The translations under genes and the position numbers were made by a program. From Acidobacteriota bacterium (GTDB lineage Bacteria; Acidobacteriota; Thermoanaerobaculia; Multivoradales; JAHEKO01), in assembly GCA_022561975.1 (NCBI GenBank), contig JADFQD010000002.1, positions 1 through 34,315 of the forward strand: DNA of 34,315 bases, in the 5' to 3' direction. Shown in pieces: positions 1 to 8,971 of the stretch (positions within the stretch are counted from its first letter, which is position 1; each line of letters begins with the position of its first letter). Under the pieces are notes generated by a model that made no database searches, was not told the origin of the DNA, and was given only the letters and a program-made list of their open reading frames with translations.

Positions 1-724
1 GCGTCGGTGGCTGAATGCCCAGGCCGAGAAAAGAGAGGCCGGCCTCGGCGAGAATCGCTCCCGCCATCCCCAAGCTCGCCTGCACGAGCAACAGCGGCAG
101 CACATTGGGCATGACGTGCTTGATCAGAATCGCGGCAGGCCGAGTTCCCACGGAGCGTGCCGCGGTTACGAACTCCTGTTCGCGCACCTGTAGCACCTGG
201 GCACGCACCAGACGCGCGTAACCGACCCAGCCGATCACCACCAGGGCCATGACGACGTGCCGAAGCGCGGGCCCCAGAACCGCCACCAGGGCGATGGCCA
301 GGAGGATTCCCGGAAAGGCCATGAAAACGTCGGCGATTCGCATCAAGAGCGCGTCGACACGCCCGCCGAGATAACCGGACACCGAGCCGATCAGGGTCCC
401 GAGCGCACCTGCGAGCAGCACGACCGTCAAGCCGACCCCGATCGACACGCGCGCGCCGTGCACGAGCCTCGACAGGATGTCGCGACCGAGTTCGTCGAGA
501 CCCAGGAGATGACCTCGTGACGGGCCTTCCAATCGACGCTCGAGTCGCTGCTCCGACGGATCGTACGGCGTTAACACCGGCGCGAACACAGCCGCGGCGA
601 ACGCCATGAGAACGAAGACGACGCCTACGACGACGGCCCAGGAAAGCTTGCGCCGTGCTCGGCCCGGTTGGGCCGATGGTTCAGCCGATGGTTCGGCCGA
701 TGGTTCCGTCGGTGACTCGGTCAA
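1..724 (-). CDS. dppC: Dipeptide/oligopeptide ABC transporter permease, DppC/OppC-like (partial, runs off left edge)
   Basis: Manual minus-strand translation, open at the window edge so absent from the ORF track: ...MAFAAAVFAPVLTPYDPSEQRLERRLEGPSRGHLLGLDELGRDILSRLVHGARVSIGVGLTVVLLAGALGTLIGSVSGYLGG...VRAQVLQVREQEFVTAARSVGTRPAAILIKHVMPNVLPLLLVQASLGMAGAILAEAGLSFLGLGIQPPT. TTG start near 724 assumed; an ATG at 607 lies inside the first TM helix. Confidence 0.88.
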   Translation of the reverse strand, partial: MTESPTEPSAEPSAEPSAQPGRARRKLSWAVVVGVVFVLMAFAAAVFAPVLTPYDPSEQRLERRLEGPSRGHLLGLDELGRDILSRLVHGARVSIGVGLTVVLLAGALGTLIGSVSGYLGGRVDALLMRIADVFMAFPGILLAIALVAVLGPALRHVVMALVVIGWVGYARLVRAQVLQVREQEFVTAARSVGTRPAAILIKHVMPNVLPLLLVQASLGMAGAILAEAGLSFLGLGIQPPT

Positions 725-794
725 AGCCAGCCGACTCTACACCGCAGCCGACGCCACGGGAGGGCTCGCGGCACGGCTGCTAAACTCCACCCTC

Positions 795-1283
795 ATGCCC
801 GACGCTGTCTCGCAGCAGAAGCCCGACAAGCAGGCTCTCTACGAGGCGCTTGCCGGACGGATCGACTCGGTCGTTCGCGGCCTCGACGACGAGGTGGCCG
901 CCATGGCATCCGCAGCCTGCCTCATTCACCACGCGCTTCCCTACGTCAGCTGGACCGGTTTCTATCGCGTCGTCAACGAGGGTTTGCTGCGCATCGGCCC
1001 GTATCAGGGCCCGCCGGCTTGCCTCGAGATCCCCTTCGGCAGCGGCATTTGCGGTACCGTGGCCGCTGAAGAGGAGTCGCTGGTCGTAGCCGACGTGCAC
1101 GCGTTCCCAGGTCACATCGCCTGTGATTCGGCGGCGCGCTCGGAGATTGTCGTCCCGGTCTACCGCAAGGACGGGAGTCTCGCCGCGGTGCTGGACCTCG
1201 ACTCGCATGCTCCCTCGGCCTTCGACGACGACGACCGGACCGGACTCGAGGCGATCGCCGAAATTCTTCGCCGCCACCTCTGA
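795..1283 (+). CDS. msrC: Free methionine-(R)-sulfoxide reductase (GAF-domain fRMsr)
   Basis: MPDAVSQQKPDKQALYEALAGRIDSVVRGLDDEVAAMASAACLIHHALPYVSWTGFYRV...GPPACLEIPFGSGICGTVAAEEESLVVADVHAFPGHIACDSAARSEIVVPV. The three conserved fRMsr cysteines are present. Internal ATG of the 606..1283 ORF chosen. Confidence 0.9.
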   Translation: MPDAVSQQKPDKQALYEALAGRIDSVVRGLDDEVAAMASAACLIHHALPYVSWTGFYRVVNEGLLRIGPYQGPPACLEIPFGSGICGTVAAEEESLVVADVHAFPGHIACDSAARSEIVVPVYRKDGSLAAVLDLDSHAPSAFDDDDRTGLEAIAEILRRHL

Positions 1284-1452
1284 CGTTCGTGATTGTAGGA
1301 ATCCAGCCAGGTAATACCTGAGGAATGGAGACGCGGCCCTGCAAAAGCCCTGCTTCTTGCTTGCCGGTTGACCTCTTGGCTCTCCATTCACCACGTAGGA
1401 ATTGAGGATTCCAGGTGCCGGCTTGCGCCGGCGGCACGCACCGGGTCCAGTT

Positions 1453-1488
1453 TCAAGAAGTGCTCAAGAAGTGCTGCTCAAGAAGTGC
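1453..1488. repeat. Three copies of the 11-mer TCAAGAAGTGC (1453-1463, 1464-1474, 1478-1488), followed by GTGCC-T-GGCAC palindrome
   Basis: Direct inspection: tttcaagaagtgctcaagaagtgctgctcaagaagtgcctggcacc. Confidence 0.85.
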
Positions 1489-1769
1489 CTGGCACCAGTT
1501 TCTCCCGGATAGCGCTTCAACTGGCGCCGGAGCCTGGCTTTCTGCTTGCCGGAGAGAATCGTCAGGAGTTCGTCGCCGCTGCGCTCCAGCCGAAGCAGCG
1601 ACAGGCGCCGGTGGGCGCGGGTGTCGAGAATGCTGATTACGTTCGGATGAAGCGGGTAGGAGAACCACGAATCGCCCTCGCTGATGAGGACCGGCCAATC
1701 CGGATGCGACCGGATTGACCGATTGAAGTACTTGATGAGTCGTCGCTTCTGCTGGTGATTCGGCGGCAT
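1464..1769 (-). pseudogene. Truncated SGNH/GDSL hydrolase-like N-terminal fragment
   Basis: MPPNHQQKRRLIKYFNRSIRSHPDWPVLISEGDSWFSYPLHPNVISILDT...; GDSWFSYP block resembles SGNH block I. Strong RBS AAGGAGGT at 1774-1781. The reading frame ends inside the TCAAGAAGTGC repeats. Confidence 0.55.
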
Positions 1770-1896
1770 TTCGACCTCCTTGGATTGCCGTGCGCACTCT
1801 GGTTGAACCCAGCCGGACGGCTAGCCTCTCCTGATTAGACGAGTTCAACTGCCGGATTCCCAGCCAAAAACACTTGGTTGCGGTGATTACGGGGCG

Positions 1897-1923
1897 TATT
1901 CGCCGTTCATATTGCGGCGAATA
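1897..1923. promoter_or_regulatory. 9-bp perfect inverted repeat TATTCGCCG-N9-CGGCGAATA upstream of fic (candidate operator)
   Basis: 1897-1905 tattcgccg and 1915-1923 cggcgaata are exact reverse complements. Related TGCGGYGAATA-like half-sites lie nearby (about 1878, 1930, 1965). Confidence 0.5.
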
Positions 1924-1969
1924 GTTGCCGATGCCGCGAATGGTAGGTACAATCACCTAGAAATCTGCG

Positions 1970-3094
1970 GTGAATATGACGTACATCCACGAGCGGCCTC
2001 GATGGCCGAAACTTACATGGGATAGCGAGGCCCTCTCCGGGGCCTTGGCCGCAGTCCGCCACAAGCAGGGCAAACACCTCGGCAGGATGGAGGCCCTCGG
2101 GTTCGAACTCCGAACAGAGGCGAGCCTGACAGCGCTCACCCTCGAGGTTGTGAAGTCCTCGGCCATCGAGGGGCAGAACCTTGATTCCGAAGAGGTCCGC
2201 TCTTCGATCGCTCGCAAGCTGGGGCTTGAAGTCGCGGGCCTCCCCCAGCCCGGGCAAGAAGTCGAAGGCGTCGTCGAGATGATGCTCGATGCCACGCGCA
2301 ACTTCGACAGGCCGCTCACAGCGGAGCGGTTGTTCGGCTGGCACGCGGCACTATTTCCGACTGGGCGAAGCGGCATCCACCGCATCACCGTCGGTGCATG
2401 GCGCACCGGCGAGACCGGTCCGATGCAGATCGTCTCTGGGCCGATCGGCAAGGAGAGAGTGTACTTCCAGGCGCCGGAAGCCGAGCGCCTCGAGAGCGAG
2501 ATGGAGCGCTTCCTCGAGTGGTTCGCCGGGCCATCCGACATCGACCCCGTGCTCAAGGCCGCAGTAGCGCACTTCTGGTTCGTGACCGTTCACCCTTTTG
2601 AAGACGGCAACGGCCGCATCGCTCGCGCGATCGCCGACATAGCGCTCTCGCAGGCAGACGGCACCAAGGACCGCTTCTACAGCATGTCCTCCGCCATCGA
2701 AACCGAGCGCAAGGAGTACTATTTCCACCTCGAATCGGCGCAGCGCGGGAGCCTCGATATCACGGCATGGATTGCTTGGTTTCTCGCGTGCCTCGCTCGT
2801 GCCATCCAGGACGCGGACGAAACGCTCGGCTCAGTGCTTCACAAGGCGAAGCTCTGGCAGCGGATCAATCCGAACCCGGTGAACGAGCGTCAGCGAAGAA
2901 TCATCAACCGGATGCTCGACAACTTCGCCGGGCATCTCACCACATCGAAATACGCCAAGCTCGCCAAGTGCTCTACCGACACCGCGCTTCGCGATATCCG
3001 AGGACTGCTGGAGCGCGGCATCCTCGTGAAGAACCCCGGCGGAGGTCGGAGCACGAGCTACCGCCTCGCTGAGGCTGACACGAACCCGGTGTAA
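1970..3094 (+). CDS. Fic family AMPylase-like protein (DUF4172-type N-terminus, Fic domain, C-terminal winged-helix-like region)
   Basis: Fic motif HPFEDGNGRIAR; N-terminal inhibitory motif SSAIEG ((S/T)xxxE(G/N), class II); YIHERPRWPKLTWD N-terminus. Confidence 0.93.
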   Translation: MNMTYIHERPRWPKLTWDSEALSGALAAVRHKQGKHLGRMEALGFELRTEASLTALTLEVVKSSAIEGQNLDSEEVRSSIARKLGLEVAGLPQPGQEVEGVVEMMLDATRNFDRPLTAERLFGWHAALFPTGRSGIHRITVGAWRTGETGPMQIVSGPIGKERVYFQAPEAERLESEMERFLEWFAGPSDIDPVLKAAVAHFWFVTVHPFEDGNGRIARAIADIALSQADGTKDRFYSMSSAIETERKEYYFHLESAQRGSLDITAWIAWFLACLARAIQDADETLGSVLHKAKLWQRINPNPVNERQRRIINRMLDNFAGHLTTSKYAKLAKCSTDTALRDIRGLLERGILVKNPGGGRSTSYRLAEADTNPV

Positions 3095-3182
3095 AGGGCA
3101 TCTGGACAGCAAGCCATTAGCTCCAGCGAACTCGAGCTGCTGAGGCAAGACCTCATGAACGCCTGTCTCGAAGACCGCAACC

Positions 3183-4103
3183 TCAGCTAACCCGGATCCG
3201 GGGATCCAACATCGCGTAGACCACGTCGGTGATCAGATTGATCACCAGGTAGGTCAGCGCGATGGCCAGGATGCTCCCCTGCACCAACGGGTAGTCCCGC
3301 AACCGAATCGCCTGAATGACCAGCCGGCCCAGGCCCGGCCAGGAGAAAATCGTCTCGGTGATGATCGCCCCGGTGAGCAGCGCACCGAACTGGAGCCCGA
3401 TGATCGTCACCACCGGAATCGAAGCGTTCTTGAGAGCATGGATACGAAGCACCGAGCCCCTTCGCAGTCCCCTGGCTAGGGCCGCCATCATGTAGGGCTT
3501 CTCCAATTCCTCCGCCACCGAGCTGCGAACCATGCGGGTCAAGATACCCGACAGGGCGGTCCCGAGTGTCACCGCGGGCAGCACCAGGCTGAGCCAGCCA
3601 GTCCTCCCCGACACAGGGAACCAATCGAGTTGAATTGCAAACAGCAGAATCAGCATCGGCCCGAGCCAGAAGTTCGGTATCGACACACCGACCAGCGCCA
3701 CGACTCTCGAGACGTGGTCGAGAAAGCGATTACGATGGCTCGCGGCAAGCACGCCGAGAGGAATCGAGACCAGAAGCGCCACCACCATGCTTGCCAGCGT
3801 CAGCTCGAGGGTCGCGGGGTAGTGCCGGACGAGGATCTCGATCACCGGCTCTCGAAAATGCAGCGACATCCCGAGATCCGCGCGCACCAGGCCGGTGAGA
3901 AAGCTCAAGTACTGGGTCGCCAGCGGCCGATCGAGACCCAGGTCGTGGCGCAGCGCTTCGACCTGAGAACGCTGCGCACCTTCGCCCAGCATCATCTCGA
4001 CCGGATCCCCGGGGATCAAATGAATCAGGGAGAAAACCAGGGTCGCGACCAGCAGAGCGATCGGAACCGTCTGGGCCAGCCGTCGCAGAAGAAAAGCGGT
4101 CAC
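3183..4103 (-). CDS. dppB: Dipeptide/oligopeptide ABC transporter permease, DppB/OppB-like
   Basis: MTAFLLRRLAQTVPIALLVATLVFSLIHLIPGDPVEMMLGEGAQRSQVEALRHDLGLDRPLATQYLSFL...; typical DppB N-terminus and EAA-loop region. Confidence 0.94.
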   Translation of the reverse strand: MTAFLLRRLAQTVPIALLVATLVFSLIHLIPGDPVEMMLGEGAQRSQVEALRHDLGLDRPLATQYLSFLTGLVRADLGMSLHFREPVIEILVRHYPATLELTLASMVVALLVSIPLGVLAASHRNRFLDHVSRVVALVGVSIPNFWLGPMLILLFAIQLDWFPVSGRTGWLSLVLPAVTLGTALSGILTRMVRSSVAEELEKPYMMAALARGLRRGSVLRIHALKNASIPVVTIIGLQFGALLTGAIITETIFSWPGLGRLVIQAIRLRDYPLVQGSILAIALTYLVINLITDVVYAMLDPRIRVS

Positions 4104-4151
4104 CAGTGGGCCGTAACGGATGAACGGTTAGTGGAAGCGTGGGTCCTCGGC

Positions 4152-7100
4152 CTAGTCGAGTTCCAGCTTGCGCACCAAGTACGACAGGGCTTGCCGGGTG
4201 AGGCCCAGGCGGCGGGCTGCTTGTGCGCGATTACCATTGGCCGATCGAAGCGCGTCTCGGACGAGACGGCGCCGATAGTTCAGGGTCAACTGATGGTATC
4301 CGATATCCGGTGCTGCGCCGTCGGGTTGCGTCCCGGCCGACGCGATCCCGGCACGCACCTCCCCGGAGGTTACCGACCTGTAGGGCAAATCCAAGTGCTC
4401 GGGATGCAACTCGTTACCGGTCGCAAAAGCAACGGCCACGGACAGGATGTTCCTGAGTTCTCGAACATTGCCCGGCCAGTCGTATTCCATCAGCCTCGCT
4501 CTCGCTGACGAACTGAGTTCGAGAGCGCGGCTCCCCGGGTCGGAACGGAGAAAGTGCGCGGCGAGAATCAAGACATCCTCGCCGCGCTCGCGCAGCGGCG
4601 GCAACACCAGAGCGCCCACCCGCAAACGGTAGTAGAGATCCGCCCGAAAGCTGCCGTCCTTGACCATGCTCTCGAGATCGCGGTTGGTGGCCGCAACAAC
4701 TCGGACCTCCACTTTGCGGGGCAAGCTCTCGCCGATCCGCCGAACTTCTCCTTCTTGCAGGACTCGCAAGAAAAAACCCTGGGCTCGAAGCGGAAGATCA
4801 CCTATTTCGTCAAGGAAAACCGTTCCACCCCGAGCGGTTTCAAAGATTCCGAGGCGGTCACGCGCGGCACCCGTGAACGAGCCCTTGACGTGACCGAAGA
4901 GATCGGACATCAGGAGTTCCTCGGAGACCGCTGCACAATCCATGGCCAGAAAGGGACCGTCGCTGTGGCGACTCCCGGCATGAACTTCCTGGGCCAGCAA
5001 CTCCTTGCCGGTACCGGTCTCCCCCAAAACCATGATCGGTACTTCGGCGGCGGCCAGGAGGCTCGTTCGCTCCAACAGTTCGACGATTGCAGCCGACTCC
5101 CCGATGATTCCCGAGCGCCGGCGCCGGCGGGAAGCCTCTCCCTCCTGCCCGGCATCTCCAGCCGCCCAAGCGAGCGGCTCGAGCGATCCGGCCGGCAGCG
5201 GCAGCAGGGCCAGCAGGCCCAGCAACGCCTTCTGGACTTCGTCAACGAACGGCGCTTGCAAGACCAGCTCACCCCTGGAAAGATCCTGCTTGATTTCCTG
5301 AATCCCGCCCGGCCCTTCACGGAGGATTTCGTCGCCCGACGGCTTGCGAAACAGCAAACGCGCCTCTGGGTAGCCGGCGTCCAGGAACAGCCGGTCGATC
5401 TCTTCTTCGCCCTTCCGGTGCCCTTGGAGAAAGGTCCCGAGAGCGCGCCAAGCTGTCGAGTCACGCGAATCCAAGCGCTCGGCCAGGGGACCGGCGCCGG
5501 CTTCGCGCAGCGCAACGACCGCACGGCGCAGGACCGCCGGTGGCGCGATACCGGGTACGACCAGTTCGACGTCGAAGACGAATCGACCCGCCCGGTAGGG
5601 CTCGATCTCGGAGAGCACCTGCCAATCGCTCGCTTCGATGTCTTCCCCGACCAAGACCTGCGTCCAGAGCCGGTGCAGCGGTCCTGCCGGTACCTCCCGT
5701 ACTTCAGCCAGGGCCGCTTCGCGATCGCCGGCCAGCGCCCACAGTGCCGGAACCTCCTCGGCCTCCAAGACTCTCGCCGCCTCCGGGCGTGACTCATCGA
5801 GTTCCGCTCTCGCTTCGTCCGGCCGCTCGAGCCAGCCCAGCGCCCGAGCCGCGAGCACATGCAGTTCCTCGGATCGCCAGGAGATCCCTCGGTCCGCTAG
5901 CTCATTCAGGGCCTCTCGTGAGCGAACGAGCGCGGCGTGCGGTCTGCCGCGAACCAGTTCGTAGAGAACCCAAAGTTCGAAATCGTGAGCGAGGCTCCTC
6001 CAGTTGCGCGCTCGGCGGTCCTCTGCGGTGGCTCGTTCCAGAATGTCCAGAACTCCAGCGAGCCGACCGCGCCGCAAACGGATCTCGGCAAGGTTGAACA
6101 GCGCCGAAGTCGTCAACCTCGAGCCCTGAGCCTCGCGATGGAGTCTCAGCGTGTGCAGCAAGGCGCGCTCGGCGCCGGCCAGATCGCCGGCCAGCGCCCG
6201 GCCAATAGCCAGTTCGTTCCACAGCGCCCCGGCCTCGAACGGTGTCAGCCGGCGGCGCGCCATGCCAAGCGCCGCGGCAAAATGGCCGACCGCCGCCGCC
6301 CCATCTCGACGCGCCGTCGCCTCCAGACCGGCCGCCTTTCGCCACCGCCAGGCGAGGTCCCCGTGATTCGCTTCCGGACCCAACACCTTAGCGACACGAT
6401 CGAGCCGGGAGCGCATGGTGTCGAGGTCGCCTCGGTCCCAGGCGTTGAAGGCCGCCAGGAGTTCGGCTCGGTCTCGGGCCGAAGCATCTTCATCTCGGAG
6501 ACCCTCCGCCAACCAGCGGTCGGCCTCCTTGGTCTCGCCTCGATTCTCCAGAACCCGCAAAGCGACCGACAGATGCTGCATTCTCTGCCTGGGGGTCAAC
6601 GCACTTCGATCCACCGCGCCCAACTCGCGCTTGGCCGGACCGAGCTTCCCCAAACGGTACAGACACCAAATCCGCAGGATGCGGGCCGAGCTGTGTCGCA
6701 AGCCCTTCAAAGCCACGAGGGCGTCTTCGAATCTGCCCACCGCATAGAGAGCTCGCGCGAAATCTATCCGGTCCTTCGTGCTTTCGGTTCCAACCAACTC
6801 CCAGGCTCCCACCGCGGCTCGCCAGTGTCCGGCCTCTGCCAATTCGCGCGGGCTCTGCTCGCCGCTTCCCGAGCGCCAGATCTTTCCTGCCTCGGTCTGC
6901 CCAAGGTTTCTGATTACCTGTTCCAGGCGCTCGGCGCCCGCGCACATGGCTCTCGAGAAGTGTCCCGGTCCCAGAACCCTCAATCCTGACTTCAGGCTCG
7001 AGGTCTCGCCTGACGCCTCGCCCGGCTTCCTGCTAGTCGAGTAGCGCGCGGCGAGACAGCCCCGAGCCCGAGAGAACTCGTCCTGCCAAAGAAAGAGCGC

Positions 7101-7544
7101 GCGCTCGAGTAGATCCTCGACCGCCCGCCTTGGAGCGATCGCGTTGACGCTCTGGCGCCAAGCGGCAAACAGGCTTCGAGCGGCGCGGCGGCCCTGTCCA
7201 CGCCCGGCAGGCGCTTCACCGGTTTGAAACAGCTCACCCATGAGAGCGATGAGAGATCGTTGGGGCAAGGCGTCCCGAGACAACGGCGCCGCCACGAGCC
7301 CGGACAACAACCCGTCGGAGTCGACCCGCGCACTCTCCCACGCACTGACCGTCCAACAGCTCTCTTCGAGGTGAGCCGCCGCGCAAGCAGCCTGAAAGAG
7401 AACACCGATACGTTGACGATCGGTCAGCCGGGCCTCCGCGATCGGCAGACCCACCCCCCGGCCCAAAGCCGCATGTTCCAGCCGCGGCCTGGACTTGCCA
7501 CGCAACCTCGCCTCTGTCGAGCGCTCACCTCTCTTAGCCGCCAT
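4152..7544 (-). CDS. Sigma-54-dependent transcriptional activator with long TPR-like N-terminal region and Fis-type HTH
   Basis: AAA+ region GETGTGKELLAQEVH, GSFTGA loop, GGTVFLDEIGDLPLRAQ, ATNRDLESMVKDGSFRADLYYRL; C-terminal NRAQAARRLGLTRQALSYLVRKL. The ~780-aa N-terminus is helical and repeat-like. Confidence 0.9.
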   Translation of the reverse strand: MAAKRGERSTEARLRGKSRPRLEHAALGRGVGLPIAEARLTDRQRIGVLFQAACAAAHLEESCWTVSAWESARVDSDGLLSGLVAAPLSRDALPQRSLIALMGELFQTGEAPAGRGQGRRAARSLFAAWRQSVNAIAPRRAVEDLLERALFLWQDEFSRARGCLAARYSTSRKPGEASGETSSLKSGLRVLGPGHFSRAMCAGAERLEQVIRNLGQTEAGKIWRSGSGEQSPRELAEAGHWRAAVGAWELVGTESTKDRIDFARALYAVGRFEDALVALKGLRHSSARILRIWCLYRLGKLGPAKRELGAVDRSALTPRQRMQHLSVALRVLENRGETKEADRWLAEGLRDEDASARDRAELLAAFNAWDRGDLDTMRSRLDRVAKVLGPEANHGDLAWRWRKAAGLEATARRDGAAAVGHFAAALGMARRRLTPFEAGALWNELAIGRALAGDLAGAERALLHTLRLHREAQGSRLTTSALFNLAEIRLRRGRLAGVLDILERATAEDRRARNWRSLAHDFELWVLYELVRGRPHAALVRSREALNELADRGISWRSEELHVLAARALGWLERPDEARAELDESRPEAARVLEAEEVPALWALAGDREAALAEVREVPAGPLHRLWTQVLVGEDIEASDWQVLSEIEPYRAGRFVFDVELVVPGIAPPAVLRRAVVALREAGAGPLAERLDSRDSTAWRALGTFLQGHRKGEEEIDRLFLDAGYPEARLLFRKPSGDEILREGPGGIQEIKQDLSRGELVLQAPFVDEVQKALLGLLALLPLPAGSLEPLAWAAGDAGQEGEASRRRRRSGIIGESAAIVELLERTSLLAAAEVPIMVLGETGTGKELLAQEVHAGSRHSDGPFLAMDCAAVSEELLMSDLFGHVKGSFTGAARDRLGIFETARGGTVFLDEIGDLPLRAQGFFLRVLQEGEVRRIGESLPRKVEVRVVAATNRDLESMVKDGSFRADLYYRLRVGALVLPPLRERGEDVLILAAHFLRSDPGSRALELSSSARARLMEYDWPGNVRELRNILSVAVAFATGNELHPEHLDLPYRSVTSGEVRAGIASAGTQPDGAAPDIGYHQLTLNYRRRLVRDALRSANGNRAQAARRLGLTRQALSYLVRKLELD

Positions 7545-7636
7545 CTCCCTCTTTCCTCGCGGGCCCGCTTTACCGGTCCCGCAGATGAAATTGAATTACC
7601 TGGGTATCTTACACTTGCGGGCTGCCTGCGACCGGG

Positions 7637-8971
7637 TCAAACCTCGGTCTCGCAGACGGCGCGAAAATCGTCCCAAAAGTTCGGGTAGGACTTGGCGACG
7701 ACGCCGGGTTCGGCGATCGAGACGCCGGGCCGGCGCAGGCCGAGAAGGGCGAAGCTCATGGCAATCCGGTGGTCGTCGGCGGTGTCGATGGTCACGGCTT
7801 GGCTCGGCGGCGAGGCACGCGCCCAAGCACCGGGCACGACGATCGAAGCGGAGGTCTCGAGGACATCGCCGACCCCAGCACGGCCGAGTTGGCTGGCGAC
7901 CACCCGCAGGCGGTCGCTCTCTTTGAGTCGTAGGTGGCCCACGTCGGTGATTTCCGTCGTTCCTTCCGCGAACGGCGCCAACGCCGCCAAGGTGGGCACC
8001 TGGTCGGGCATGTCCGAGAAGCTCTCGGCCACCGCCGTGAGCTTCTCGGGCCCGGTGACTTCGAGATCCCCGCCGATCCAGGCGCAGCAGGCTCCCATGC
8101 TTTCCAGAACCGAGAAGAAACGGGCGTCGCCCTGTCCGGAGTCCGGTCGCAGTCCGACCAGGGTTACTCGCCCCCCGGTCAGAGCGGCCGCAGCTCCAAA
8201 ATAACAAGCGCTCGAGTAGTCGGCTTCGACTGCGAAGCGCCTCCCCGCCCTCTTCTGAGGTTCGATCGTAAAAGTGCCCTCTTGCCGCCGAACGAGGTAT
8301 CCGAATTCCGCCATGGCGCGCAGTGTGACTTCAACATAGGGGGCCGAGGTCAGCTCGGTGACGTGAACCGAAACTCTCTGCTCGGCGCGAACCGACGCCA
8401 TGAGGAGAGCGGACAGGAATTGACTCGAGATACCGGCGTCGAGCGAAGTCTTGCCGCCTTTGAGCGTGCCGCCATGAATTCGAATCGGCGCGAATCCCTC
8501 GGCCCCGAGGCTCTCGATTTTCGCCCCAAGCTCCCGGAGCGACGCGATCAACGGAGCCAGCGGCCGTTCACGCAACCGATCGGTGCCATCGAGTGTCCAA
8601 GTCCCGGACCGAGTCGCCAGCGACGCCGTCAGGAAGCGCAGCATGGTGCCCGAGGCGCCGCAATCAATCTCGGCACGCTCGACGACCGACCTCTCCGGGC
8701 GGATCAGCAGACCGCCCGCCACTTTCTCGACCGCGTACCCAAGCCGCTCGAGCGCTTCCACCATGGCGCGGGCGTCCTCGGACTCGAGCGGACGGATGAT
8801 CTCGGTTTCACCCTCGACGAGAAGCGAAAGATTGAGCGCGCGGTTGGTAAGGCTCTTTGATGGCGGCACGCGAACCGTTCCATGAGTCCTCAGTCCCGAG
8901 CGAATCCGCCGGGTGGGCGAGCCTGCCTCGGTGGCGGCAATCGGGGCGGGCGGGCCAATCGCGGCGGTCAT
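7637..8971 (-). CDS. aroA: 3-phosphoshikimate 1-carboxyvinyltransferase (EPSP synthase)
   Basis: VPPSKSLTNRALNLSLL, DCGASGTMLRFLTA, LKESDRLRV, TADDHRIAMSFALLGL. Start at ATG 8971 chosen because it gives an ATGA overlap with the upstream gene. Confidence 0.93.
   Translation of the reverse strand: MTAAIGPPAPIAATEAGSPTRRIRSGLRTHGTVRVPPSKSLTNRALNLSLLVEGETEIIRPLESEDARAMVEALERLGYAVEKVAGGLLIRPERSVVERAEIDCGASGTMLRFLTASLATRSGTWTLDGTDRLRERPLAPLIASLRELGAKIESLGAEGFAPIRIHGGTLKGGKTSLDAGISSQFLSALLMASVRAEQRVSVHVTELTSAPYVEVTLRAMAEFGYLVRRQEGTFTIEPQKRAGRRFAVEADYSSACYFGAAAALTGGRVTLVGLRPDSGQGDARFFSVLESMGACCAWIGGDLEVTGPEKLTAVAESFSDMPDQVPTLAALAPFAEGTTEITDVGHLRLKESDRLRVVASQLGRAGVGDVLETSASIVVPGAWARASPPSQAVTIDTADDHRIAMSFALLGLRRPGVSIAEPGVVAKSYPNFWDDFRAVCETEV

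Noticed and set aside
679-712. Triplicated GATGGTTCGGCC-like repeat near the dppC start
   Set aside because: Explained as coding for EPSAEPSAEPS in the DppC N-terminal tail; short low-complexity only.
4554-5792. Plus-strand 412-aa ORF
   Set aside because: Lies entirely antisense to the sigma-54 activator, which has all expected motifs.
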